Source: Deferribacteres bacterium (lineage in GTDB: Bacteria > Nitrospirota > Thermodesulfovibrionia > UBA6902). Taken from it: a stretch of DNA of 34,561 nucleotides. The stretch is taken from assembly GCA_013152795.1 (NCBI GenBank), contig JAADFS010000192.1, positions 1 to 34,561 on the forward strand, given 5' to 3'. Shown one piece after another: positions 27,138 to 34,561 of the stretch (positions are counted from its first letter, which is position 1; each line of letters opens with the position of its first letter). Made by a program: the position numbers and the translations under genes. Below the pieces are notes generated by a model, which saw only the letters and a program-made list of their open reading frames with translations, ran no database searches and was not told where the DNA came from.

Positions 27138-28154
27138 TCACAGGACATGAAGGTTCACGCCCATTTTCCTGAACAGTTTATCAAGATGGCCCATTGCGAA
27201 TCTCTGATGCTCTTTTACCGCTTCCTGGAACCGGAACCAGTCCGTCTTTTCCCTGTTCACTCCATCCCTCCAGTAAAGCCTGTCACGAAGCATTGTAAAC
27301 ATTGAGAGCAATCCGCTGTCGGAATCCCTCAGTCCACGCACTTCGGTTTCTATGGCATCGTTAAACCAGTCGGCTTCGTCAAACTCCCCCAGCCATGGGG
27401 CGATTTCCTTGTAGCGGCTGATGCGCTCTTCGGTATACCACTTGCTGTCGCCGGAAAATGACGGGCCCATGGCCCTGATCAGCCAACTGCGCAAATCATC
27501 CCATCCGGCATTGGCATTTATGTTAATGCCCTGAAGGTAACTGCGGTATTTGCCGTAAATCTTCTCCGCAGCATCAATGTAACGCTCTGTATTGTCAATC
27601 TCGTCATTAACAAGGCGGCAGTCTTCCCACCTGTGGGCAGGCCAGTCTGGATGGTGTTCGGCATCGGCATGGCCGATATCGGGCTTCGGGTCCATCCCTA
27701 TATTGTTGAAGTAGTCATACCAGCCCACGAAGTTCTGATGCGCCCATGTGTCCGCGTAAGCGTGTGTCGCAATGCCTATCCGGTAGAGCCTCGTATCTTC
27801 CGGGGCCCTGAACGCCTCGTCCATCATGCTGCTGGCTGTCTCATTGCCGGGGGTAGTGTTTAACAGATGCATCTTGCCGTCAGTGCGGCAGGCCCTCTCG
27901 TCCGCAGGGTCGCCGGGGACGAAATGAAACACGGGATATATCCTCATCAACTTTCTTTTCGGCTTGAGAATATTCATTGTCTGTGAGATATAGTTTTCAT
28001 ACGGTTTTCCGCCCGAGCGGTCTTCGATCTTGAGGCATACATCGTTTTCATCAACGTACTCCGAGGCCGTTGCAATGGTTTTGGCCTCGGCCTCACTGAA
28101 ACCAGCGGCCCTGGCGATTATCCCCGTCATGTAATAATGAAATTCAGTATCCAT
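27138..28154 (-). CDS. DUF6765-like protein, possible Zn-dependent phospholipase C-type fold
   Basis: 338 aa; MDTEFHYYMTGIIARAAGFSEAEAKTIATASEYVDEND and metal-binding-like GIATHAYADTWAHQNFVGW. Confidence 0.6.
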   Translation of the reverse strand: MDTEFHYYMTGIIARAAGFSEAEAKTIATASEYVDENDVCLKIEDRSGGKPYENYISQTMNILKPKRKLMRIYPVFHFVPGDPADERACRTDGKMHLLNTTPGNETASSMMDEAFRAPEDTRLYRIGIATHAYADTWAHQNFVGWYDYFNNIGMDPKPDIGHADAEHHPDWPAHRWEDCRLVNDEIDNTERYIDAAEKIYGKYRSYLQGININANAGWDDLRSWLIRAMGPSFSGDSKWYTEERISRYKEIAPWLGEFDEADWFNDAIETEVRGLRDSDSGLLSMFTMLRDRLYWRDGVNREKTDWFRFQEAVKEHQRFAMGHLDKLFRKMGVNLHVL

Positions 28155-28308
28155 ACCATTCCCTCCTTTTTATTACTTTGCCTTGCAGTGGCATAAAAAC
28201 ACCGGTGTTCAAAGGGTGCAGTTGTCAGGGTGCAGGGTGCAGAAAAAAATACGAAATTTCATTCTGAACCCTGAACTCTGAACCCGTAACTCGCAACTCG
28301 CTCACCCG

Positions 28309-28324
28309 TTTATGCAACATTAAA
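28309..28324 (+). repeat. Dispersed intergenic repeat, copy 2
   Basis: GTTTATGCAACATTAA, followed by AGTTAAGG. Confidence 0.75.
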
Positions 28325-28366
28325 GTTAAGGTTCAGTGATAAGAGCCCCCTCCTTTGTGTCGGTTA

Positions 28367-30235
28367 TCACCGGTCGGTGTCAAAGCCGATAAACTCCCTG
28401 ACCGCATACCAGTCGTCATCCATCAGCATAAAGTATCCGAAATTTTCATACTTATAGACAGCCGGGTCTTTTGCGGGATCATACGGTATCCCGGGTTTCG
28501 TCGAATAAAGGAGCTGCCCCAGGTACAGGCCGTCGGCTATCCTGACCAGCTCGTCTATGCAGAGGTTGTCCGGGGGCATGGTGTGTAATTCCGGCCACCG
28601 GTAGTTGAACTGCAGCACCTCCCTGCCGCCGTTTTCGGGGTTGATGGATCTGCTGTTGGCTGCAATGAAGTAAAAACTCTTGACATAAATGTCATCGCTT
28701 TTTTCCTTTTCATCCGGATATTCCACAATCATCCCCGTTCTGTCCAGTAGTTCTATAAACGCAGTAACCGGCAGGGAAAGCCCGAGGTCCTTCCTGTATG
28801 TATTGGCCCCGATGATAACGGGATTCATCCCCTCATAATACCGCGCGCTGTCTCCGATATACTTCCTTATCCCGTCTACGGATGAAGGTGTAAAGGTCTT
28901 GCCCGTCCACGGTGAAAACGGCCTGACGGCAGGGTATATGTCATTCAGCACGGTCCTGTCGAACTTTTTCAGGAAACCGCCGTTGTTGAAAGAGACGACA
29001 CCTCCGTGCAGGAAACCGCTGATGCCGCGGGGCGACTCTCCGCATTTAAACACCTCGAGAAGCCTGGCAAAGTACCGTTCCTTGTACCCCGGCCCTTTCT
29101 GTATCCCGTCGTAGATATCCCGCAGGTAATGGAGTATGGTCTCCCTGTCCCCCATATCCTCGGCAATTGCCCTGCACTCGGGAGAATCCCTGAACGTGAA
29201 TGTCCTGAATTTGCCGGAGAGGTCTTGGGACAAACTGTACGCAATTTCGGGAAAGAGCCTGTTCTTTTCACCAAGCCACGTGTCGTCCATGAGAAGGAAA
29301 TACCCGAAATTCCGGTACTTGTAATCCTTTACCGGCACGTCGGGGTCATAATCTTTAAACAGATATTTCAGGGAAGTTGCATAATAGAGCTTCCCGAGGT
29401 AGAGGCCCTTGGATATCTCAACTATTTCATCAATGAGGAGCCTGTTGGGAAAGACATTACCAAGGTTTTTCCAGCGGTAATTCAGGGCCAGCACCTCTTT
29501 TCCAGGATGGGCCGTGTCTACAGACATGGCTTTCCGCGCGAGAAAGAGGCCTCCCCTGGCATGTATCCATGAACGTTGCCTCTTGTCCGCGCCGGGCACT
29601 GCCTCCATATCTATAACGGCAGACAGCACATAGTTTGAAAGATTGTTGACAACTCCATTCTTTTCTTTGCGGAAAGAGTTTATCCCCAGATACACGGTAT
29701 CTCCTCCGGGGACGGCACCGCCGGTGAATTTCTTTACCTTCTCAGGCCCTATCTTCCTAAAATCCTTTCCTGCCCACGGTGATGTATCGGACAGCAGCCT
29801 GCCGTAAAGCACCTGAAGCATGTCAACCTCTCTGCCTATGCCGAGCCTCTGCCGGGTCTTCTCAAGGAAGGTGTAAACATCGGTTCCCGTCTTAAGGCTT
29901 ATGGTGATGCCGTGGTAGAATCCGTCAACTTCCCCGGGTGTCCTGCCGCAGAGGAAGAGCCGGTCGAGCTTGCCGGCGATTTCCCCGTGCGAGGTGCCTT
30001 TATTGAGGATGTCCGTATAGTAGCGCATCAGTTCCAGCGGGTTGTTCCTGCCCTTCATGTCCTTCTGCATTATCTCCATAAACAGGGGGTCTTCCCTGTC
30101 GCACGTATCCGCAAGGGTGAAATCCCGGGACACGCCGGGCCCGGCCGGAATGTCCCCGCCTCCCCGGCCCTCTTTTTTTATGCACGAGTAGAGAAAAAAC
30201 ACTGATAATACCACGCAGATGACTTTTATCCTCAT
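28367..30235 (-). CDS. Predicted lipoprotein with two homologous ~300-aa halves
   Basis: ORF runs from 30328, but MRIKVICVVLSVFFLYSCIKKEG (start 30235, preceded by GGAAAGGGGC) gives a signal peptide and lipobox. Confidence 0.7.
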   Translation of the reverse strand: MRIKVICVVLSVFFLYSCIKKEGRGGGDIPAGPGVSRDFTLADTCDREDPLFMEIMQKDMKGRNNPLELMRYYTDILNKGTSHGEIAGKLDRLFLCGRTPGEVDGFYHGITISLKTGTDVYTFLEKTRQRLGIGREVDMLQVLYGRLLSDTSPWAGKDFRKIGPEKVKKFTGGAVPGGDTVYLGINSFRKEKNGVVNNLSNYVLSAVIDMEAVPGADKRQRSWIHARGGLFLARKAMSVDTAHPGKEVLALNYRWKNLGNVFPNRLLIDEIVEISKGLYLGKLYYATSLKYLFKDYDPDVPVKDYKYRNFGYFLLMDDTWLGEKNRLFPEIAYSLSQDLSGKFRTFTFRDSPECRAIAEDMGDRETILHYLRDIYDGIQKGPGYKERYFARLLEVFKCGESPRGISGFLHGGVVSFNNGGFLKKFDRTVLNDIYPAVRPFSPWTGKTFTPSSVDGIRKYIGDSARYYEGMNPVIIGANTYRKDLGLSLPVTAFIELLDRTGMIVEYPDEKEKSDDIYVKSFYFIAANSRSINPENGGREVLQFNYRWPELHTMPPDNLCIDELVRIADGLYLGQLLYSTKPGIPYDPAKDPAVYKYENFGYFMLMDDDWYAVREFIGFDTDR

Positions 30236-30500
30236 TGACAGCCCCTTTCCGTTAAATGTCTTCTGTGTTAACCTTAAATCATTCTCGTCCCCTTGCGGGA
30301 AAGAAATATCCTCTTGGAAATACCTCAAACAGGGACAGTATTACCCCTTTATCTTGCTGAATTATAGTTTATTCACAGCCAAATGATTTGTAAACCTTAC
30401 AGTGGCAAAAAACATCGCCGGCGTGACAGGAGAGCCGAAGGTTTTACCGGAAATTTTCAACCGTTTTTTGTCAAATTTTGTAATTTCACGATTCCGGGTA

Positions 30501-30530
30501 TTGGCATATAAGGTGAAACTTCTGTATAAT
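30501..30530 (+). promoter_or_regulatory. Sigma70-like promoter
   Basis: TTGGCA (30501-30506), 18-bp spacer, TATAAT (30525-30530). Confidence 0.65.
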
Positions 30531-30536
30531 TCAATC

Positions 30537-31010
30537 ATGCTGTCCGAGGATAAAATTCAAATACTGTGCGATAAAATGAAAAAGGAGTTCAAGTTTTTCA
30601 AGAGCTTAAGCGATGAAGAACTCAGGGCCTTTCTCAGTTTCTGTGACAACAGGCAGGTGGATGCGGGACTCAATCTGTGGAGTGAAGGCGATTCAGACAA
30701 TTACGCGGTTTTTATCATTTCAGGGAAAATAGGCATAAAGAAGAAAACAGAGTTCGAGGGAAAATACATGATTGTCGGCACATTCGCCAAAGGCACGGTG
30801 GTGGGTGAGCTTTGCCTGCTCACGGATCAGGTCAGGTCCGTTACGGCCGTAATACTTGAACCCGTTGACATCGTGACCCTCTCCAGCAAGGACTTTGAAA
30901 AGCTTATGGAAAAATATCCCATGCTGGGGCTCAAGCTTCTCAGGCACATCTTCCTCGTGATATCAAAGCGGCTCAACAGGTCTACCGAGCGAATGGCTTC
31001 GATATTTTAA
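30537..31010 (+). CDS. Cyclic nucleotide-binding (CRP-like) domain protein lacking a DNA-binding domain
   Basis: Start at MLSEDKIQILCDKMKKEFKFF; cNMP fold LWSEGDSDNYAVFIISGKIGI...GTVVGELCLLTDQVRSVTAVILEPVDIVTLSSKDFEKLM; ends shortly after the domain. Confidence 0.85.
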   Translation: MLSEDKIQILCDKMKKEFKFFKSLSDEELRAFLSFCDNRQVDAGLNLWSEGDSDNYAVFIISGKIGIKKKTEFEGKYMIVGTFAKGTVVGELCLLTDQVRSVTAVILEPVDIVTLSSKDFEKLMEKYPMLGLKLLRHIFLVISKRLNRSTERMASIF

Positions 31011-31066
31011 ACGGTCTTTTATATGCATCATAGCCGTTGAACCCGCAACCCGCAACCCTCCTGCCC

Positions 31067-31087
31067 GTTTATGCAACATTAAGGTTA
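31067..31087 (+). repeat. Dispersed intergenic repeat, copy 3
   Basis: GTTTATGCAACATTAAGGTTA. Confidence 0.8.
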
Positions 31088-31167
31088 CCTGTCAAAATTG
31101 ACAAGTCCGTATCGTTAGTGTTAATTTAGTTATTATTAATATTAATACCCCCCGGAGAGTTCTGGAA

Positions 31168-31485
31168 ATGACAAGAGCAAAGAAAATCGGGATCATTATT
31201 CTCCTTGTCGGAATCTGCCTGCCTACAGCCACGCTTCCCTTTATCACGGAGTTTCATCCCAAACCCGACATATGCCTGACATCAAACTTTTTCGGAAACA
31301 TGGGCAACATGATAGTGGCATTCGGTGCAGAACAAACGGCCGTCTCCGGTAATTCCGGCACAGGAGGCAGCCCTCTGATTGCAATACCCTACAGATATCT
31401 CTTTGCCCTCGGCGTCATACTGACCTGTGTCGGAATAGGAATAATAGTTTTATCCCCCGGTAAGAAGCCTGACCGCAAATCCTGA
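31168..31485 (+). CDS. Small membrane protein with two predicted TM helices
   Basis: 105 aa; hydrophobic IGIIILLVGICLPTATLPFI and YLFALGVILTCVGIGIIVL; preceded by GGAGAG. Confidence 0.55.
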   Translation: MTRAKKIGIIILLVGICLPTATLPFITEFHPKPDICLTSNFFGNMGNMIVAFGAEQTAVSGNSGTGGSPLIAIPYRYLFALGVILTCVGIGIIVLSPGKKPDRKS

Positions 31486-31666
31486 ATCCCCGCAACCTCC
31501 CCGCTTTCCGCGTCTTTTTCCTTTTAACACAAGCCCCTCGAGAAAAATTTTAAAGAACCGCGCCTGTTATGCCGAACAAAAATTAACGCCGGTCGTTTTA
31601 AACCGGAGGGATGACCGGCGCGGATGCTGGATTAAGTTTTCTTGAGAACACTTATTGTGAGAAAAG

Positions 31667-32459
31667 ATGATGCGTTTCTTTGAAAAGCTGGGTGCCGATG
31701 TCCTGTATCAGGTCAACCAGATCGGCAGGATGGGCATATTTCTCTTTTATTCCGCCATCAGCATAGTAATGCCGCCGTACAAGGTATTCCCTGTCGTCAA
31801 GCAGATATACCATATAGGCGCGCGTTCAGTGTTTGTCATTCTATTCACCGGTGTCTTTACCGGCATGGTCCTGGGGCTTCAGGGGTACAACACCCTCAGC
31901 AAGTTCGGTGCAGAGGGGCTCCTGGGGACTGCCGTGGCCCTAAGCCTTATCAGGGAGTTGGGCCCTGTCATGGCGGCGCTTATGGTAACGGGCAGGGCAG
32001 GCTCCGCCATATGCGCCGAGATAGGCATCATGCGCATCTCCGAACAGATCGACGGACGCCCTGGAGTGCATGGCTATTGATCCGCACAAGTATGTCGTAG
32101 CCCCCAAGTTCATAGCGGGAATCGTCTCCCTTCCACTGCTGACCGCTCTTTTTAACGTGATCGGAATCCTGGGGGGATATGTGGTTGGGGTAGGCCTCCT
32201 CGGAATCAATGAAGGGGCATATTTTTCAAGTATGTACAACGACGTGGAGTTCGGAGATATTTATATGGGATTTGTCAAATCCCTCTGCTTCGGGGTTCTG
32301 ATTATATGGATATGCTCTTCAAAGGGGTATTTTGTCCACTTGACAAAAGGCGGGGGGTTTGGAGCCGAAGGCGTAAGCAGTGTCACCACCAATGCGGTGG
32401 TCATGTCATCAGTCTGCATACTGTTATTCGATTATTTCCTGACATCGGTGCTTTTATGA
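31667..32459 (+). pseudogene. mlaE: MlaE-family ABC permease split by a frameshift (ORFs 31667..32080 and 32070..32459)
   Basis: First ORF reads ...AGSAICAEIGIMRISEQID then shifts. Second ORF begins MAIDPHKYVVAPKFIAG. The junction is ATCGACGGACGCCCTGGAG, where removing 4 nt restores ISEQIDALECMAIDP. Confidence 0.85.
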
Positions 32460-33232
32460 GTGAAAAACCGGTTGTACAGCTTATAGACGTAAAAAAATCA
32501 TACGGCTCGCAGCAGGTCTTAAAGGGAGTGAACCTGTCGATAATGGAGGGGAAGACAACCGTTATCGTCGGCGGAAGCGGCCAGGGCAAGAGCCAGATCA
32601 TCAAGCATATCCTCGGCCTGGTCAGGCCTGACAGCGGCAAAGTGCTTGTCTACGGAAAGGACATAAGCAGGGCCGGCAAAAGGGAACTCCGGGCGATCAG
32701 GGCCAATTTCGGCGTCCTCTTTCAGAATGCGGCGCTCTTTGATTCAATGACCGTGTATGACAATGTGGCGCTTCCCCTCAGGGAACGGACAAGGCTGTCC
32801 GAGGCTGAGATAAAAAAAATCGTGGACAGAAACCTGGCGCTTATGGACATCATCGGCAGCGACGACAAGTATCCCGCACAGATCAGCGGCGGCATGAGAA
32901 AAAGGGTCGGTCTCGCGCGTGCGCTCGTGCTGGAACCGCGGATAATCTTTTTTGATGAACCCACGACAGGGCTTGACGTCGCAAAGAGCAACGAGATATA
33001 CCGCGTATTCTTCCGCACACAGACCCAGTTGAAATACACCGCCGTTATCGTCAGCCACGATGTGCCGAAGATATTCAAACTGGCCGATTACGTGGCATTG
33101 CTTCATAACGGCGTTATTCACAGTTGTATTACTCCCGAAGAGTTCCAGCTTTCTGACGACCCCGTGATCAGGGAATTTGTCGAGACCACCATGGGTCAGC
33201 TTTATTCAAGTGAAATGGAGGGTGAATTATGA
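32456..33232 (+). CDS. mlaF: MlaF-type ABC transporter ATPase
   Basis: Walker A GGSGQGKS, signature ISGGMRKRVGLARAL, Walker B IIFFDEPTTGLD. Start MSEKPVVQLIDVKKSYG in an ATGA overlap with mlaE; the ORF's upstream start at 32306 is probably not used. Confidence 0.95.
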   Translation: MSEKPVVQLIDVKKSYGSQQVLKGVNLSIMEGKTTVIVGGSGQGKSQIIKHILGLVRPDSGKVLVYGKDISRAGKRELRAIRANFGVLFQNAALFDSMTVYDNVALPLRERTRLSEAEIKKIVDRNLALMDIIGSDDKYPAQISGGMRKRVGLARALVLEPRIIFFDEPTTGLDVAKSNEIYRVFFRTQTQLKYTAVIVSHDVPKIFKLADYVALLHNGVIHSCITPEEFQLSDDPVIREFVETTMGQLYSSEMEGEL

Positions 33233-33669
33233 AAAAGATAAACATTGAGACCGCGGTAGGGATTTTTATAATCCTCGGCCTGCTCAGCCTTGGATACCTT
33301 TCTGTGAAACTGGGCGATGTCAGCCTGTTCGGGACGAAACAGTATACGGTAAGGGCCCGCTTTGCGAACGTATCCGGACTGAAGAAGGGAGCCGCCGTAG
33401 AAATTGCAGGGGTCAGGGTGGGAAAGGTCGCGGACATCAGGCTTGAGGACTATGAGGCCGACGTGGAACTTCTGATCGACCCGGATGTAAAACTGCAGGA
33501 GGACGCAATAGCCTCCATAAGGACACAGGGTATAATCGGCGATAAATACATCAAGATCAAGACAGGCGGCGCAGATGAGTATATCGGGGATAACGGGGAG
33601 ATCCTGGAGACCGAATCCGCGATTGAGCTGGAGGAACTCATAAGCAAATATATCTTCGAGAAAGAGTAG
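33229..33669 (+). CDS. mlaD: MlaD (MCE domain) protein
   Basis: 146 aa; N-terminal TM and MCE fold YTVRARFANVSGLKKGAAVEIAGVRVGKVADIRL; ATGA overlap with mlaF. Confidence 0.94.
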   Translation: MKKINIETAVGIFIILGLLSLGYLSVKLGDVSLFGTKQYTVRARFANVSGLKKGAAVEIAGVRVGKVADIRLEDYEADVELLIDPDVKLQEDAIASIRTQGIIGDKYIKIKTGGADEYIGDNGEILETESAIELEELISKYIFEKE

Positions 33670-33735
33670 TGCTTAACTCTGCAAGAGCGGAAGGCGATAT
33701 TATTTTAAAGCACTAAAAAACAGAGGAGGCAGATA

Positions 33736-34365
33736 ATGATGAAAAGGACACTGCAAATCATAATTATAACGGCACTGGCCCTGGGTATGTCCGGAATAAG
33801 CGCGGCGGAAAATACACCTATAGAGGCGATAAGATCGACAGTTGACGCCGTCCTTGATATAATGAAAGATAAAGAACTTGCTGCACCCGGCAGGAGAGCG
33901 GAACGGCGGGAGAAGATACGGGCGCTGATCAGGGACCGTTTTGATTTCAGGGAGATGTCGAGACGCTCACTCGCCAGGCACTGGAAGAAACTAAGCCCTG
34001 AAGAGGAAAGAGAGTTCGTAGCCGTTTTTTCCGACTTGCTGGAGTCCTCGTATATAGGGAAAATCGAGGCATACACGGATGAAAAAGTCACCTATGACAA
34101 GGAAACCATCAGGGGCAAGGGTAAATACGGGATAGTCAATACAACAATTGTCACAAAGAATGTCGATATCCCGATTGACTACAAGCTTATTTTCAGGAAC
34201 GGAAAATGGTGGATTTACGATGTCGTCATCGAAGGGGTGAGCTTTATCAGTACCTACAGGAGCCAGTACAACAAGATCATAGTTAAACAATCTTTTGCAA
34301 AACTCCTCGAACGGATGAAGAGCAAGCTGAAAGAAATAAAGGCCATGGAAGCGAAAGAGGCTTAA
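33736..34365 (+). CDS. mlaC: MlaC-type phospholipid-binding protein
   Basis: 209 aa; signal peptide; RREKIRALIRDRFDFREMSRRSLARHWKKLSPEEEREFVAVFSDLLESSYIGKIE. Confidence 0.93.
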   Translation: MMKRTLQIIIITALALGMSGISAAENTPIEAIRSTVDAVLDIMKDKELAAPGRRAERREKIRALIRDRFDFREMSRRSLARHWKKLSPEEEREFVAVFSDLLESSYIGKIEAYTDEKVTYDKETIRGKGKYGIVNTTIVTKNVDIPIDYKLIFRNGKWWIYDVVIEGVSFISTYRSQYNKIIVKQSFAKLLERMKSKLKEIKAMEAKEA

Positions 34366-34383
34366 CCTTAATGTTGCATAAAT
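34363..34383 (-). repeat. Dispersed intergenic repeat, copy 4 (reverse orientation)
   Basis: TAACCTTAATGTTGCATAAAT, 20/21 match to the reverse complement of copy 3; its TAA is the mlaC stop codon. Confidence 0.8.
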
Positions 34384-34385
34384 GT

Positions 34386-34550
34386 GGCAAGGGAGGCTGC
34401 CGTAAAACCTTTATAAAGCGATAGGATATTGGAAATAACTCTTTATTGCAGGAAGTAACGGAGAGTGAAGTTGCAAAAGACGTCAAAATGCCGTGCGGAA
34501 TATTTCCTGAAGGTATCGCAGATAAAGCTTTTCCGGCAGCCTCCCTTGCC
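34386..34550. repeat. MITE-like structure with 22-bp terminal inverted repeats
   Basis: GGCAAGGGAGGCTGCCGTAAAA (34386-34407) and TTTTCCGGCAGCCTCCCTTGCC (34529-34550) are inverted repeats with one mismatch. Confidence 0.6.
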
Positions 34551-34561
34551 CGCACGCAATG

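Noticed and set aside
34363-34550. Integron attC-like site
   Set aside because: Inverted termini exist, but no R'/R'' core motifs (GTTRRRY/RYYYAAC) arranged as in attC and no integrase in the window.
34283-34555. 90-aa minus-strand ORF at the right edge
   Set aside because: Spans the mlaC end, the dispersed repeat and the 165-bp inverted-repeat structure; low-complexity translation best explained as non-coding.

Overview
The window looks like an anaerobic bacterial chromosome segment. All calls come from reading the sequence and supplied ORFs; no database search was run. (1) 1-14.2 kb, minus strand: trxB (partial) and trxA, then a HydABC/NuoEFG-like diaphorase module with no hydrogenase or formate dehydrogenase catalytic subunit, directly downstream of cooS (CODH) and acsB (acetyl-CoA synthase), a Fur/PerR-type regulator, and acsC-acsD-acsE. 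This is the carbonyl branch of the Wood-Ljungdahl pathway. The NuoF-like subunit carries a C-terminal CBS pair. (2) 14.4-17.2 kb, plus strand: an MtrA-like corrinoid-domain protein with Cys-rich motifs and a DUF4346-like tail, in an overlapping operon with parA-parB. (3) 17.4-22.4 kb: two tandem paralogous secreted repeat proteins, each with exactly 14 blade-like repeats (2 x 7) plus an Ig-like tail; the second is broken by a one-base deletion. (4) 22.5-26.3 kb, minus strand: a glycyl radical enzyme, an SCP2-like protein and a frameshifted activating enzyme. (5) 26.4-31.5 kb: PIN/AbrB toxin-antitoxin pair, DUF6765-like protein, an internally duplicated lipoprotein, a cNMP-binding protein without an HTH, and a small membrane protein. 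(6) 31.6-34.4 kb: mlaEFDC with mlaE split by a 4-bp tandem duplication. An intergenic ~21-bp repeat (GTTTATGCAACATTAAGGTTA) occurs four times between 26.4 and 34.4 kb. A 165-bp MITE-like inverted-repeat structure lies at the right edge.
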